NCBI GenBank assembly: GCA_028564705.1
Contig: JAPXFQ010000828.1
Location: 406,554 to 470,553 of the forward strand
Reading direction: 5' to 3'
Length of the DNA: 64,000 nt
Source: Apricaphanius iberus
Lineage: Eukaryota > Chordata > Actinopteri > Cyprinodontiformes > Aphaniidae
Part shown: in pieces, positions 1 through 13,300 of the stretch
Numbering within the stretch: position 1 is the stretch's first letter
Layout of the letters: the number at the start of each line of letters is the position of its first letter
Program-made: the position numbers and the translations under genes
Notes under the pieces: generated by a model
The model's database searches: none
What the model was told of the DNA's origin: nothing
Seen by the model: the letters and a program-made list of their open reading frames with translations, nothing else

Positions 1-1317
1 ACAATTAGATCAAAATATTGAGGTAAGCAGTTTGAAAATTGTTTTTAAAGAAACACTGCCATTTTGGAGAAATTTGCCATCTGACGCCCTCTGAAGGCTT
101 GTGGCGTAACGTCACTGTCGTAAAAACAAATCTCACCGATCTTACCAAATATACAGATGCTTTTACAAGCTCACCAGCCAATACAACAAAACAAACTATT
201 GGTGTCAGTTGGTAAACCGTCTAACAGTTTTCCCGGCACTGTACTGTATCAACTCATTATGCCCAAATAACCCCGGAACAAGCATTTATTACTTACCAAT
301 CCAGTAGCAACACGGCTAGTTCAGCATCCGTAGTAAATCCAGTTTTATCTCTGCATGTCCTCATTCACTCAAGCTGACCACACAAAACTGAAAAGTTGTA
401 AGGCTGGGTTTTAGAAGCTGATCGATTTGTCACAGTAGTGAAAGAAAGGAAATCTTGTCTGACCTGTGGTGTCTTACTGCCCTAAGGTAGCAGGGTGAGC
501 AGCGGAAGGTGCGCTGTAAGCTTTACGTTTTAACGAGGGGAACAACCTGATCATGAGTTGAGATGCTGACTCAGCTTAGCATCCAGCTCTGCCAATCTGA
601 TAATACTGATTTCCTTACCCCTGATTCACATCAGTTGCGGAACGGACGCAGCCCAATGTCCGTGTGGCAGCCGTACTGGGCTAAATCCTTTCTGCCCCTA
701 GTTTGAATCAGGGGTTAACAGCCTTCTCTGGCGGTAAAGCTTTGGACCGACAGTTTTCAGCTTTGGAACTGGTCTTATCACTTCTTCTCTCTATTTTATT
801 TGCTTCTTTGGTGGATCTGCCATGGCTCGAGTCACAAAACCATGGGTTTGTTTATATCATTTGGTAGTGTGTAGCGTACTGCAGTAAAGAGAGACTGTGT
901 CAGTACTACTGCGCAGGCGTACCACAGGTAAAAAGTTGTATAGTGTGGTTTTCAGAAGTGCAACCCTTTCCATGCGTGGTGACTCCAAAAATCTTCATAA
1001 TAGAGGCTGGTGTGCCGCTGAACCATTTCAGAAATAGGTTCTTATGGTGTAAAAGTTAAGGAGTATATTTATAAATTCTTCAGTTTGGATGTGAAATGGA
1101 AATTTCAAAAATTAGCTATTTTATAAAACATTGGTTTTAGGAGGATAGGGCTTTGACAACTGAGAATGCTACCGAGCAGGCAAAATTCATGAAAACCAGT
1201 GAAACTAATGAAAAACAAATACAATCTATATAAAACCATGAAAATAACTTTAACTTTGTGACATGTATTTGTTTTTGTATCTTTCAGATCAACTGATAAA
1301 CTTCATTTGTCTTGCAG
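1..1317. other. Upstream stretch, no gene recognised
   Basis: No reading frame with recognisable protein features. Presumably intron of gene 1 carrying old repeats. At 616-719 a short segment is bounded by near-inverted sequences (CCTGATTCA and TGAATCAGG), perhaps a tiny MITE or hairpin. Positions 1255-1317 are the pyrimidine-rich end of the intron before the exon at 1318. Confidence 0.4.
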
Positions 1318-4300
1318 AATGCTTTGGAACGCTCAGATGAACTGTATGATCGTCGGCTTTTTGGCCTGAGTGTGTATTACAAGGAAATTTCAGGACTTCA
1401 GGAAAGAGTCAACATCACCATACAATTTACCACAAGCATAAATGTAATAATTACATTTCTCACACTATATTTTAACCCAAGATTGAAACCTTACCTTGTG
1501 TAAGAATTTAGGTTTGGTCTGGTTTAGGAAAAGTGACAATATCTGATATTAACCCCAATAAAACATTGTATTTTGTGTCTTCAGGAAACCCTTAGACCAG
1601 AGTGTGTGTTCTTAAATACTACAACAAAAAGTGAGCATAAACTTTTTCAGGAAATTTGCACTGTGGCATAAAATAATTAATTTGTTCTATAGTATACACG
1701 TAGATCTTATTATAGCATTGTCATGTTCCGATGAACAGGTGACATAGCCTTTTTAGGGTAACAAATTGCTCTGTTTCTCTGATTTGCCAGATTTTAGTGG
1801 GGACGGCTGTCTGACCCTGTGGGATCGTAATTCGAGTCATGTCACTTGTTCCTGTGATCATCTCACATACTTTGCTGTGCTTTTGGTAGGAGAAACATTT
1901 GTATCTATTTTATATTTGTGTGAGGGCTGTTCTCTGCAAGATAAAAAATCTAAGTAGAGGGCAAACAATATTCCCACTTCCTCTTAATTGTACCCACTTA
2001 ATTGTACCCACTGAAGGAAAAAAGCAGCATACTAGAGAGATAGGGGCATAATGTGTCACTTTGGTATTTATGACCTGATTTATGACCCTGATTTATGATC
2101 AGGGTCATAAATCAGGGGGAGGGGTTTTATGACTTCCGGAGGAGGGAGAGGGGTCAAACCTTTGTGTCAAAACAGAACTTATGGCCCCTAGTGGGAGGGG
2201 GTTGGGGTTACCAGAGGTCAAAACTTTGTGCGCCGAAACTTTTTCAGAAAGGAGGAGTCTTTTCCCCTTTTAAATAGAGAAATGCATAGGTTTTCGTTAG
2301 GAAAACAATGTCTAAACATCAAAAAGCTCTCTCTTGAAAACTCTGGTTTGTTCTAAAAGTGAGCCAGTGGATTTGAACAAGAAAAAACAGGCAGAAGAAG
2401 AGACTTAAAGCAGTATGACATGGATGGAAAATTGGGCTACATTTTCAATTATGATGCAAGCCTACTCTTCCTAATCTATCTTTATCAATGGCACAGTGAT
2501 CAGGATGAAACCCCAGACTTTTCCACCCTTACTCCGTTTGCGCGGAAGGACTGGTCGGCGGATGTTTGTCAGACAGCGATGATGAAGAGGATGATGAGAA
2601 AGAAAACTGGCCAGTGTCCTCTGAGAAGCTTGGGTGGAACTTGCTGCAAGCTCAACAGGAAGGTTTTACCCATTACACCATTTTTCCAACCAAAGTGGGC
2701 CCCCCTAGGGAGCTGTTCTTCATAAAAAGCTGGCATGAGTGTGTAAAACAAGGCGCTAAGGTAGTGCTTGAGTCATCTCCTATAAAGACGAAGCGTTTCA
2801 CCACCGTGTTCTCGGTGCCTTTGGAGGCCTGGAAAGATTTCGCTCTTGGGTTTGATCCTGTAATTACTTACCTATTTGCATGCAGACGCCGTTTGAAGAG
2901 GCTCCAGGAGGTGAAAAAAACACTTTCCTTTTAAGCAACATCCCCTCATTCGCCCAAGCAGCTCTGCCCTACTGCAACATACATATAACTGGTTCACGAC
3001 AAAGCCTCAGCTCACCGCCAATTTTGGAAACAGAATGAAGGACTCCGGCTTTCAGATGACCCTACCGGGATACTGTAGCTCTTTTAACCCTTCTCAGGAT
3101 CTATTCTCACCTCTAGAGGAGATGGGTTTTCGTGGACCGTACCATCCACTCACTTTGTAATAATAAATAAACGTTATTATTAAATGAAAGAAGACAGAGT
3201 TTACGTTCTAATTTATTTCTAAGGAGACAATGTAACCCACTTGTGGGGTTTTGTTGTTTTTCGCTGCCCCCCCCCCCTTTATCAAGAAACCAATGTTCAA
3301 CATAAACGTGGAAAAAACAACCCAAGAATTCATAACAATATTTAACCCCTTGTATTTCAGCATAACCATCCACATAAAAGCGGCCTATTTTACACTCACC
3401 TTCATTCATGGCATGTATAATTTTTATGTTTTCTTTCTTTGCCATGTATTCCAGCCCTTGAATGTCAGGAGAAGAAAATCATTCACAATGTTCATTGTAG
3501 TTCGATGGTGATGGGATGGCCAGCGTTTCGGGTTTTAGATAATTGGCTCTGAAGACTTGCATACATGCTGAGGAAATGGTTATTTGATTGAAAGGATCCA
3601 CAATGGCATCATAAAAGAATTCCCCCCAAAACCTTTTGGATGCCTCATGCACAATACAGACATCGGTTAGACAGTAGAAACAGGCCTGTTCTCTAAAGTC
3701 AAATACATTGTGTGACACCTGACTGTACCACGCATTAAATATTTCCTTATCAGCCGGTGACATTTCATCAACGCCGTAACATGAGGGGGGCAGGAAGGGA
3801 CCTCTGCAATAAAAATTCTCCTCTGAGGAAAATCCCTTTAACACATTTGCAAAACCTAGTGCACCAGGCATTTTGGCTAGTTTCATGGTTAGAAACGATA
3901 AGCTATCGATGAATTTGGTTTGATAGTCCTGTTGTGTGAAACACAGAATCTGGGCACCCTGCATGATAATCTGTGGATTCATTCCCAATTCAGTCATGGT
4001 TTGTAACACCAGATAGGAATCAAATGCCCGGGCAACAAATGGGAATCGGCGAAAAGCCGGTCTCCTGATGTGAAATAAAAAATCACGCATGCAAGATAAA
4101 CCATAAAAAGATCGTTCTCCATCGTCATCTGTTTTCATTCAAACCAGATAAAGGATGTGTTTATTTTCAACGGATACAAAGGTTTCAACGTCAAAAAATG
4201 CTGTTTTTTTGTTAAGCTCCGTGTCCAAAGGAGCGGGCTGAATGTAGCATAAATGCTCTCTTCTGTCGTCCGTCTCTATTTTTACACAGCAGACACGACA

Positions 4301-7300
4301 TGTACGTTTGGGACATTTATGCTCATTCCCAGACTGCTTGTATCTGCTCCCACAGTCTAAGCATTTTTTATTTAACTGACAAAGGCCTTCAAGGGCTGCC
4401 TTGAAATGTTTCCCCTCACTCCAGTCATGTCAAAATCAAGGCCCTTGTCCCCAAAGAAGCATCGTGCCCCGCTCCCGCCTCTTTCACAAACCAAGGTCTT
4501 CCCAGCTCGGCCCCCACCACCGATGCACACAGCTGTTACCTCCAGCAGCTTCACTGCTGCTGTCAAGGACGTTAAGGGCCTCTGCATTACCATCATGAAA
4601 AGCAAACTCAAAACCAACCAGAGGTCCAGAGAGGGAGTGTGTTCTCCTAAAAAAATTAGTACTGTCAAACCACGTAGATTAGATAATCAAAGACTTTTAA
4701 TCCATATCCCTTGCAAAAAGATTCTATCTACTCAAACACAGATAAACCTCAAACATGCTGTTCTCAATATCAGATCATTAAAAAACAAGTCATTTTTGGT
4801 AAATAGTTGAATTTCCTCTTATAATTTGAATTTTATGTTTTTAACTGAAACTTGGCTCAACAAAAACACTAGCAATGCAGTTTTGATTGAGTGTAGTCCA
4901 AACCACTTCCATTTTGTTTCAAAAACCAGAGGGGAGGGGGAGTTTGTGCCATTTTCAGGGACAATATATTAACCCAAAAACTGTCATTTGGGTGTTTTCC
5001 ATCATTTGAGTATGTGTCATTCAAAATGGAGATTAAACAATCTTCCATACTTTATATGACAATTTAGAAACCACCACAGAATTGTTTTATTGAAGATTTT
5101 ACTGAATTGCTTACAGTTGTTTGCACTGAATTTGATTGTTTAGTAATTTCAGGTGATTTTAATGTGCATGTGGATGTAACCAATGATAGACATGCCAAAG
5201 AACTTAGTGCTGTCCTTGAAATATTTGGTTTAACTCAACACGTTGATGCAAGTCACAACAAAGGCCACACTCTAGATCTAGTCATTACAAAAGGTGTTAA
5301 TATATCAAATGTCAATGTGGTTGATATTCCCTGTCTGATCATTTTTGTGTCTTCTTTGAACTATCTGTTGTACCCAAACCAGTAGTGGGGCCTGTAGTTA
5401 TCCAGAGAAGACACATAAACGATACAACAAGGACACAGTTTATGGAATTGATCAAATTTGAAAATCCCCCATGCTCAAATGTTGATAATCAATTGGACTC
5501 TTACACTTCAAGGGTTGTAAACGTTTTAGATACTATTGCTCCTGTCAAGGTTAAAGTGGTTAACATTAAGCAAAAGGCACCTTGGAGAAATGAAGTTTCG
5601 GTCAGGGCACAAAAAAGAGAGTGCCGAAAGCCAAACGGAAATCGCGCAAGTCAAAGCTTCAGGTTCATTATGAGGTTTACAAAAAAATGCTTTGTGTGTT
5701 TAACCAGATTTTACGTGGAGCAAGGGAGAAGTATTTCTCTGAAATAATTGCAACCTGAACAAACAATTCTCATGTTCTGTTTGCCACAGTGAACAGATTA
5801 AGTAATCCTCAGGTTTCATTGCCCTTATAACTAACTTCCACATCTAACTGCAATGAATTTGCAATATTTTTTAATGACAAAGTCCAAGGCATTGAAAATG
5901 CCATAATTATCACAAAACAAATAGCAAGACTGTTTCAGTATAAAAGCCCTAACCTGATGTGCTTAGTTTTAGAGTTTATTGAAAGTAAATTTTAAAGGTA
6001 TTAAAGTTTAAATGTTTTAAGGTTTAATTGTCATGCATTGAGGAAATTTTTTTAAAGTTTAATTATAGGGATTAAAGTGTAATTTTTGAATTTAGAACAA
6101 AATAATCTGTAATACTACATGGGGAAATGTGTTTAAAGTTGCTTAAAGTTTAGAGTTTAATCAAAGTTTTTTAATTTTTTTTTATTTGCAGTTGTTTAAA
6201 TGTATTAGTAGTTTAAATTAAAGTTTAAATGGCTGCGATTGTCCCCTTTTTGACCGGAGACAGAAGAATTACAACCTTGCTCCTCTGTCCGTTGTTTTAC
6301 ACGGCCTGCTCCATCGTCTTTCTGAAGAAAAGAGGCTTGATGATTCTTGATATCTATTTAAAAGGGGAAAAAGACTCTTCCTTTATTACAAAGTTTCGGC
6401 GGTAGTCATAAATCGTGTTTGACACAAAGTTTTGACCTCTGGTAACCCCAACCCCCTCCCTCCCTCCAACTAGGGGCCATAAATTCTGTTTTGACACAAA
6501 GTTTTGACCCCTCCTCCGGAAGTCATAACTCCCCCCCAGGGTCACAAATCATGGTCATAAATCAGGTCATAAATACATAAGTTACACATAATGCCCCTAT
6601 CTCTCTCTCACACTGCTTATTTCCTTCAATCGGTACTGTGGGTACATGGCATGGTTATTGGTGCCATACAGGCTGGTCTGATTATTTTAGAAACTACAGA
6701 TTTAACGGGATTTTCATGAAAACCATCTCTAGGGTTTACAGAGAATGGTCCAAAATAAGGAAAATATCCAGTGAGCAGCAGCTCTGTGGGTTAAAATGCC
6801 TTGTTAATGCCAGAAGTCAGATAAGAATGACCAGACTGGTGCAAGATGATTGAAAGGAAACAGTAGGTCAAAATGACCACTTGTGTTACAACCAAGGTAT
6901 ACAGAAGAGCATCTCTAAACGAACAACACATTGAATCTTGAGGCTGGTGGGCTACAGCAGCAGAAGACCACACTGTGTGCCTCTCCTGTCAGCTAAGAAC
7001 AGGAAAATGAGGCTACAGTTCACACAGACCACCAAAGTTGGACAAATAGAAGATTGAAAAAATGTTGCCTGGTTTGATGAGTCTCAATTCCTGCTGTGAC
7101 ATTCAGATGGTACGGTCAGAATTTGGTGTCAACAACATGAAAGCATGGATTCATTCTGCCTTGTATCAAAGGTTCAGGTAGGTGCTTGTGGTGTAATGGT
7201 GTGGGGAACATTTTCTTGGCACGCTTTGGGCCCCTTAGTACCAATTTATCATTGTTGCAATGCCACAGCTTATCTGAGTATTAATGCTGACCATGTCCAT

Positions 7301-10300
7301 CCATTTAAAACCACAGTATACCTATCTTCTGATGGCTACTTCCAGCAGGATAATGCTCTATGTCATAAAGCTTGAATCATCTCAGACTGGCTTCCTGAAC
7401 ATGACAATGAGTTAACTTCTCAACTGGCCTCGACAGTCACCAGATCTCAATCCAATAGAGTACCTTTGGGATGTAGTGAAATGGGCGATTTGCATCATGG
7501 ATGTGCAGCTGACAAAATCTGGAGCAAATTAGTGTTGCTATCATGTCTATGTGGACCAAAATCTCTGGGGAATGTGTCCAGTACCTTGTTAAATCTTTGC
7601 CACGAAGGATTAAGGCAGTTCTGAAAGCAAAAGGGGGTCCAACCCATTACTAGTAAGGTTTACCTAATAAAGTGGCCAGTTAGTGTATGACATATAAAAT
7701 TTTGGTCTGTATTGTCCAACCTTAGAACAAATAACAGCTTTTCTGCTTTGGCTGAACTCTGTGCTTGCTCACATGCTGCTCTGTCTCAGCTCGCTCAATT
7801 CTGTTTTAGGGATTCAATTCAAAACATTTTTATTAATCTTGGAGAGACTCGTAGACTCTATTATGGTGTTTCAGGCCCTTATAGAAAAATAAAAGTTGAA
7901 AATAAATTTTAAAAAATAATAAAAAAGCAGTTCCTCAGACCCTTATTTCTGAAGGCATTATTGTCTCGCGAGGTCTGATACGATATTTCGGCTTTCATGG
8001 ATGGTCATTTTAATGATGCAAATGATGGGCGCGTTGATTGGTGGCAGGAAGGAGGGGGGTTGACACCGCAGATAACGTTTTAGCATATCATTACGTCCAA
8101 GATACTCCCGGTAGCATACAATAGCCGGATTAGCTGTTAGCTGCTGTTTGTTACACACAGTTGAGCAATAAAAACACAGCCTTACCGTTTCAATTGCAGG
8201 CAAGTCTCGGATTGTTGGAAGGGCCCCTTTTTCCAAACGGATCTTCGATGCCAACTTTGCCTGATTATTGCCCCAAATTAGTGAATGATTCTGGCGCAAA
8301 ATGTTTTGCACACACACCTAAGCCAGTGGTAAGAGTTGTAGGAATCGCCCCATTGTAAATTAATGTTATCCACTGATCCCTGATAGCTTGGTCCGTTTTT
8401 GGGAGAGAAAAAACATTTCCATGTTGATTCTGGCAGTCAAGAACAGAGCAACTCACGTTTGCACCAAGGTTCTGCATCTTTCACGGTCGAGTTCGAATCG
8501 GAATTCAGTAATGGCGGCGCTAGTCTGAATATGAGGGGGAGAGGGGCGGGGCGGGCTTCCTGAAGGATAGGTCTGCGGTGTCCATATGTGATATATCCTG
8601 CCGACTTGACATCAAGTCGGCCAACAAATTGAAATCTCGTATTTCAGAGCGCATGCACGTTGGCTGGTAGACGAACTCTGGTGTAAACAAACGCTTCACT
8701 TTTCAATTTCATTTCAATTCGTCAGGCAATCTTAACATACCGTTTTTCTTATGGAAAAGTGTAAATTACAGGTCATGACTCCTTTAAGAAAAAAACAAAA
8801 GCAAGTCCAATGAGGAGACTGGTGGTGAGGAGTCCGAAGACAAGGTAACAGGTGATTAGCAGGCTGGGGATGTGGACACACGTGTCTAGGAGGCCTGCGA
8901 CAGGTAAACGGGTGTTGAGGAGGCCGTAAACAAGGGAACTGGAGACTAGGATGCCAGCAACAAGGGAAATGGAGACTTGGAGGCCGGCGACGAGTGAACT
9001 GGAGACTTAGAGACTAGTGCTTTAGGAGCTTGTGTCTTGGAGGGTGGTGCCTGAGGAGCTTGTGTTTTGGATGCCAGTGCCTGAGGAGCTTGTATCTTGG
9101 AGGCTGGCGCCTGAAGAGCTTGTGTCTTGGAGGCCGGCCCCTGAAGAGCTTGCGTTATGGAGGCCAGCACCTGAAGAGCTTGTGTCTTGGAGGCAGACAC
9201 CTGAAGAGCTTCTGTGTTGTAGGCCGCACATGTGGAACTTGTTGAGTGGAGACCGGCAGGGCAGAGCCTTGATCTCAGAGGCTGGCAGCAGTGCAGGGTT
9301 TTGAGGCTGAGAAGCCTGCGGCTGACCAGTACCTTGTGTCTCGGTGGAAGGCGATGCAGAACCTTGTGTCTCTGTGGAGAGCTTTGTTTTGGTGTCAAGT
9401 AGTGTTTGAGACGTGTTGTGAGGGTTGACGTAGCAGAACTATGAATGTTATGAGTCAATGAGATGGCTGATGTTGAAGCCATCTTGAGTGGAGTCTGGTG
9501 AATTGTTAGTCAGTAGCATTGGGAATTTTGTAACAAAGAGGCCAGCAGCAATGAATCTGTGTTAGGAAGGCAACAGGGCTGTAGCTTGTTACTTGAATGA
9601 TGAAATGGTTGGAAGACGACAAGTCTGGAGCTTGTGGCCTGGAGCTTCTGGTAAGGCCGGTTGAACTAAATCTTTTGGGGATTTGTTGACTGGTTGGATT
9701 GAATCTAGTCTTGACTTGGAGACCTGCAGAGCTGAACCTTGTAGTATGGTGATAAGGGGCGGAACTGAACCTTGTCATCTGGCAAATCCGGCTTTGGAGC
9801 AGAACCTTGTGATTGGGTGGCTGGCTGTGGAGCAGAACCTGGTGTCTAATTGACTGGTGATGCAGCATCTTGTGTCTTGGAGGACAGCGATGCCGAAACT
9901 TGTTTTGGTGTTGAGTTCTTTTTTGAAAGTTGTTTATTAAGTGAAGTCTGGTGTTGTGATTGCTGCTAGTGTAGAGAAACTTTGAGACTAAGAGACCGTC
10001 AGCGGTTCAGTGTGAGGTGGAAGAGCGTAACATTCTAGCCTGTGAGGCGGCAGAGCTAAACCTTCTAGCGTCAGAGGCGGTAGAGCTGAAGCTTGTGGCC
10101 TGTGAGACAGCAGAGGTGAAACTTGAGGTGAGGCGTAGGCTTGTTGAGTCTAACCTTTCTGTTTGGTTGCCGACTTGACTGGAGCTGGTGTAGAGTCCAG
10201 CCGGACTGGAGCTAGTATTGGGTGCTGGCCGGGGAAGCTGAAGCTTCTGCTGAGGATGGCTGGAGCAAAGCTAAAAGCTTGTGTTGAGGATGCCTGGACT

Positions 10301-13300
10301 GAAGCTGCAGTGTGTGCTGAGGACAGCTGGACCAAAGCTGAAGTTTGTGCTGAGGTCAGCTGGACCTAACCTAGTGGTGAGATTACCAGCTGGGCTGATC
10401 CTTGTGATGTAATGATGTGCGGCAGTGCAGTCATCCTGTCCCCTTTGTAGAAAAACACCCCCAAAGCATGTTTTCACCCCCATGTTTTCATAGTAGGGAT
10501 GGGGCACTTGGGATGCAACTCATCCTTCTTTTTCCTCCAAACACGGCAAATTAATTTAAGACCAAAAATTTTCTTACCCTTTTACTTTCTCCCATGCCTC
10601 CTCAAGGATCATCCAGATGGTCATTAACAAGCTTCAGAAAGCGTGGACATATGATGACTTGAGCAGAAGAACCTTCCATGCAATGCATGATTTTAATCCA
10701 TGACAACGTAGTGTTCTACCGACAGTAACCTTTAAAACTGTGGTCCCAGCTCTCTTCGTTGATCAGCTCCCCCCATGTAGTTTTGGGCTGATTCCTTATC
10801 TTTCTTATCAGTGATAAACCATGAGGTGAGATTTTGCATGAAACCCCAGTCTGAGGGAGACTGAAAGTAATCTTTACCCTTAGCCTCTTCTTGCTTCAAC
10901 AGTTGATATGTTTTGTAGGGGTGTCCCGGCTAAAGATTTAGACATTTGAATCAGAATTTTTGAATCTTTCTATAGTCGACCAATGATCATATGATCTACA
11001 TGTGTGTAGGCTGTTCAGGGGACTGGTGTATGCCACAAAGACTTAGGGGTAATGTGTTTTAGTCTGTGTAGAAGTTATCCATTTTACATTATCGTTTGTT
11101 TTCCAAATGTAGTTGTATTCTTTAGTTAACCTTTGACTTACGCTGTTGTCAGTGTTTGTCCGTGCTCCATCTGAGAGACGGTGGTGCATGGGAGTGGAGT
11201 GTCTGCCCTGACTGTTACATTGGTGTCTGTCTCTGTCTGTTCTTTTATGAGCTGCAAAGAAAGCCCTTGTGGTTGTGTGGTTTAAAGGACCCAAGGAGTG
11301 CAACCACAAATTCTCTCTACAGTGAGTTATTTGCTGGGTGCCATCCCAATGTTTATTGAACTCTTCTTTTATATCACATTTGTTTTTACAGCATTATCAT
11401 ATTTACAGGCTGTATATAACTTTATATAAATATACATAACCAGTAGTTCTGTGTGCAATTAGACATCGAGCACCCCATATTGCCAAAATGGTATGATGAT
11501 TGTTTCACCTGCGAAGATTCGACCTTGAGATTGGTGGTCGAATCAGGCTCCGCATATCGACGCATCGAATTTTCGACTATTCGGGGTCACCGCTACTGTT
11601 TTCACTAGCTGCTTGGCAATTGCCCCATAGCCCTTTCCAACCTTGTGGAGGTCTACAGATTTGTTTCTGGTGTCTTTTAACAACTAATATTTCTTGCCAT
11701 TGGTAGTAGTTGGAATCTGACTGACTATGGGGTGGACAGGTGTTTTTAACAATACCAGATTAATTAATGGATTAGATGTTGGCTTTTTAAAGGCAGACTA
11801 GCAGGTCATTAAGAGCCAGAATTCTTGCTGATTGCCAGGTGTTCAAATACTTATGTATAGCAAAAAAGGTACATTACATACAAATACATTTTAAAATCAT
11901 ACGATGTAATTTCCTGAATCTTTTTCAAATGCTTTTTCTCACAGTGGAAATATATGGTCTTTGATGAATTTCAGACCCCTCCATAATTTCTAAGTGGGAG
12001 AACTTGTAAAATTGCAGGGTGTTTATATACTTGTTCCTCACTTTATCTAATGAAAGTGTCAAATTAAAACATCAACATGATAATACTGCACCTTCTCCAC
12101 AGGTGTCTGTGACTTCTAATGGGAATGTTCTATATGGATATGGAAGCATCTCTCCTAAAGACGCAGAGATCCTGTCCTACATCAGCTACATTGGTTGTGG
12201 TATCTCTCTTTTTGCTTTGGTCCTTACCGTTTTGCTCTTCATTATCAACAGGTAATGTGTCATTTCATAGAGTGGTACTTTTCCTATTACACAAATTACT
12301 ATTTAATTTTTCCTAGACACATTTATGTATTTTATTTTAGATTTTTTGTACCTTCTATTTTTCTACTTACAAGTTCAACTTCTGTTTCTGACAGAAAACT
12401 CAGAGAAGATGATTCCAGGAAGATCCACATCAGCCTTGCAGTTTCTCTGATCCTCCTCAATTTACATTTCCTCCCCAGCCAGATGGTGGCAGCATTGTAC
12501 TCCCCTGAGCTTTGTCTTTATATGGCTCTTCTTCTTCACTACTCTCTGTTGGCCTCTTTCACCTGGATGGCCTTGGAGGGATTCCATCTGTATCTACTCC
12601 TGGTCAAAGTCTTTAACATTTATATGAAGAGATACCTGCTCAAACTCAGTATGGTGGGATGGGGTGAGTGACATAATCATAAATCTGGAAGTTAGAGGTC
12701 TGCAGGCGTAAGTTAAGGAAGCTTTTGTTGTGTTTCAGGTCTTCCAGCAATCATTGTGTCAGTGGTGGTGATCATAGACAAAAATGCATATGGTCGTTCC
12801 CCTTTGTACTCCAATGCAAATGGAACAGAAATGTAAATAAACTTCACAGATTTCCACAATATGTACTATTATTAAAGACTCGGTATTGAGCTATTTTGCA
12901 TGTACTATGCATTCTGGGTAAAGCTGAAAATTTAAGCAGACCACTGCATAGTGATGATAAAATATGAATATGATTTTCTCTCGACATCTTTTCATCTTTT
13001 TTTAAAATCTTATTTTGTATAATAAAAAACATTGCACTTGTTTTTCTATGTAGATGCTATATAACCAACAACAATATGAAAATTGGTACCACAGTAGGAC
13101 TGTTCAGCTTGGTGCTCCTGTTCAATTTTATCATCTTTGGATTCACAGTGAAATGGCTTATGGATTCCCACACTAGTAAAGAGGTAAATGTTAGCATTAG
13201 GTTTGAAAGTTTTTCTTTATGAATGTTGTTGCTTTCATTACAAATACTGCTTCTACTACTTAGTTATAGTTATTTCTACCTATTCCATCCATCCATTTTC

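Larger units (their letters stand above)
2004..6645. mobile_element. Truncated Polinton/adintovirus-like element with long TIRs
   Basis: Two arms of about 280-290 bp in inverted orientation (2004-2283 and 6352-6645) match over most of their length, including the TAGGGGCATAATGTGT stretch and the AAGTCTTTTCC-type inner edge. Between them lie a protein-primed DNA polymerase B fragment on the - strand, an uncharacterised + strand ORF, and an L2 LINE fragment inserted later. Polintons and adintoviruses are usually 10-20 kb, so this 4.6 kb copy is a deletion derivative. Integrase, ATPase, protease and capsid genes are not seen. It sits in the gene 1 intron between GPS and TM1. Confidence 0.65.

Noticed and set aside
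616..719. Tiny MITE bounded by CCTGATTCA and TGAATCAGG
   Set aside because: Arms are only about 9 bp and no target duplication is certain; mentioned only as a possible hairpin.
9022..9304. Three overlapping open frames over the 30-bp array
   Set aside because: Frames stay open on both strands because the period is a multiple of three; no gene context.
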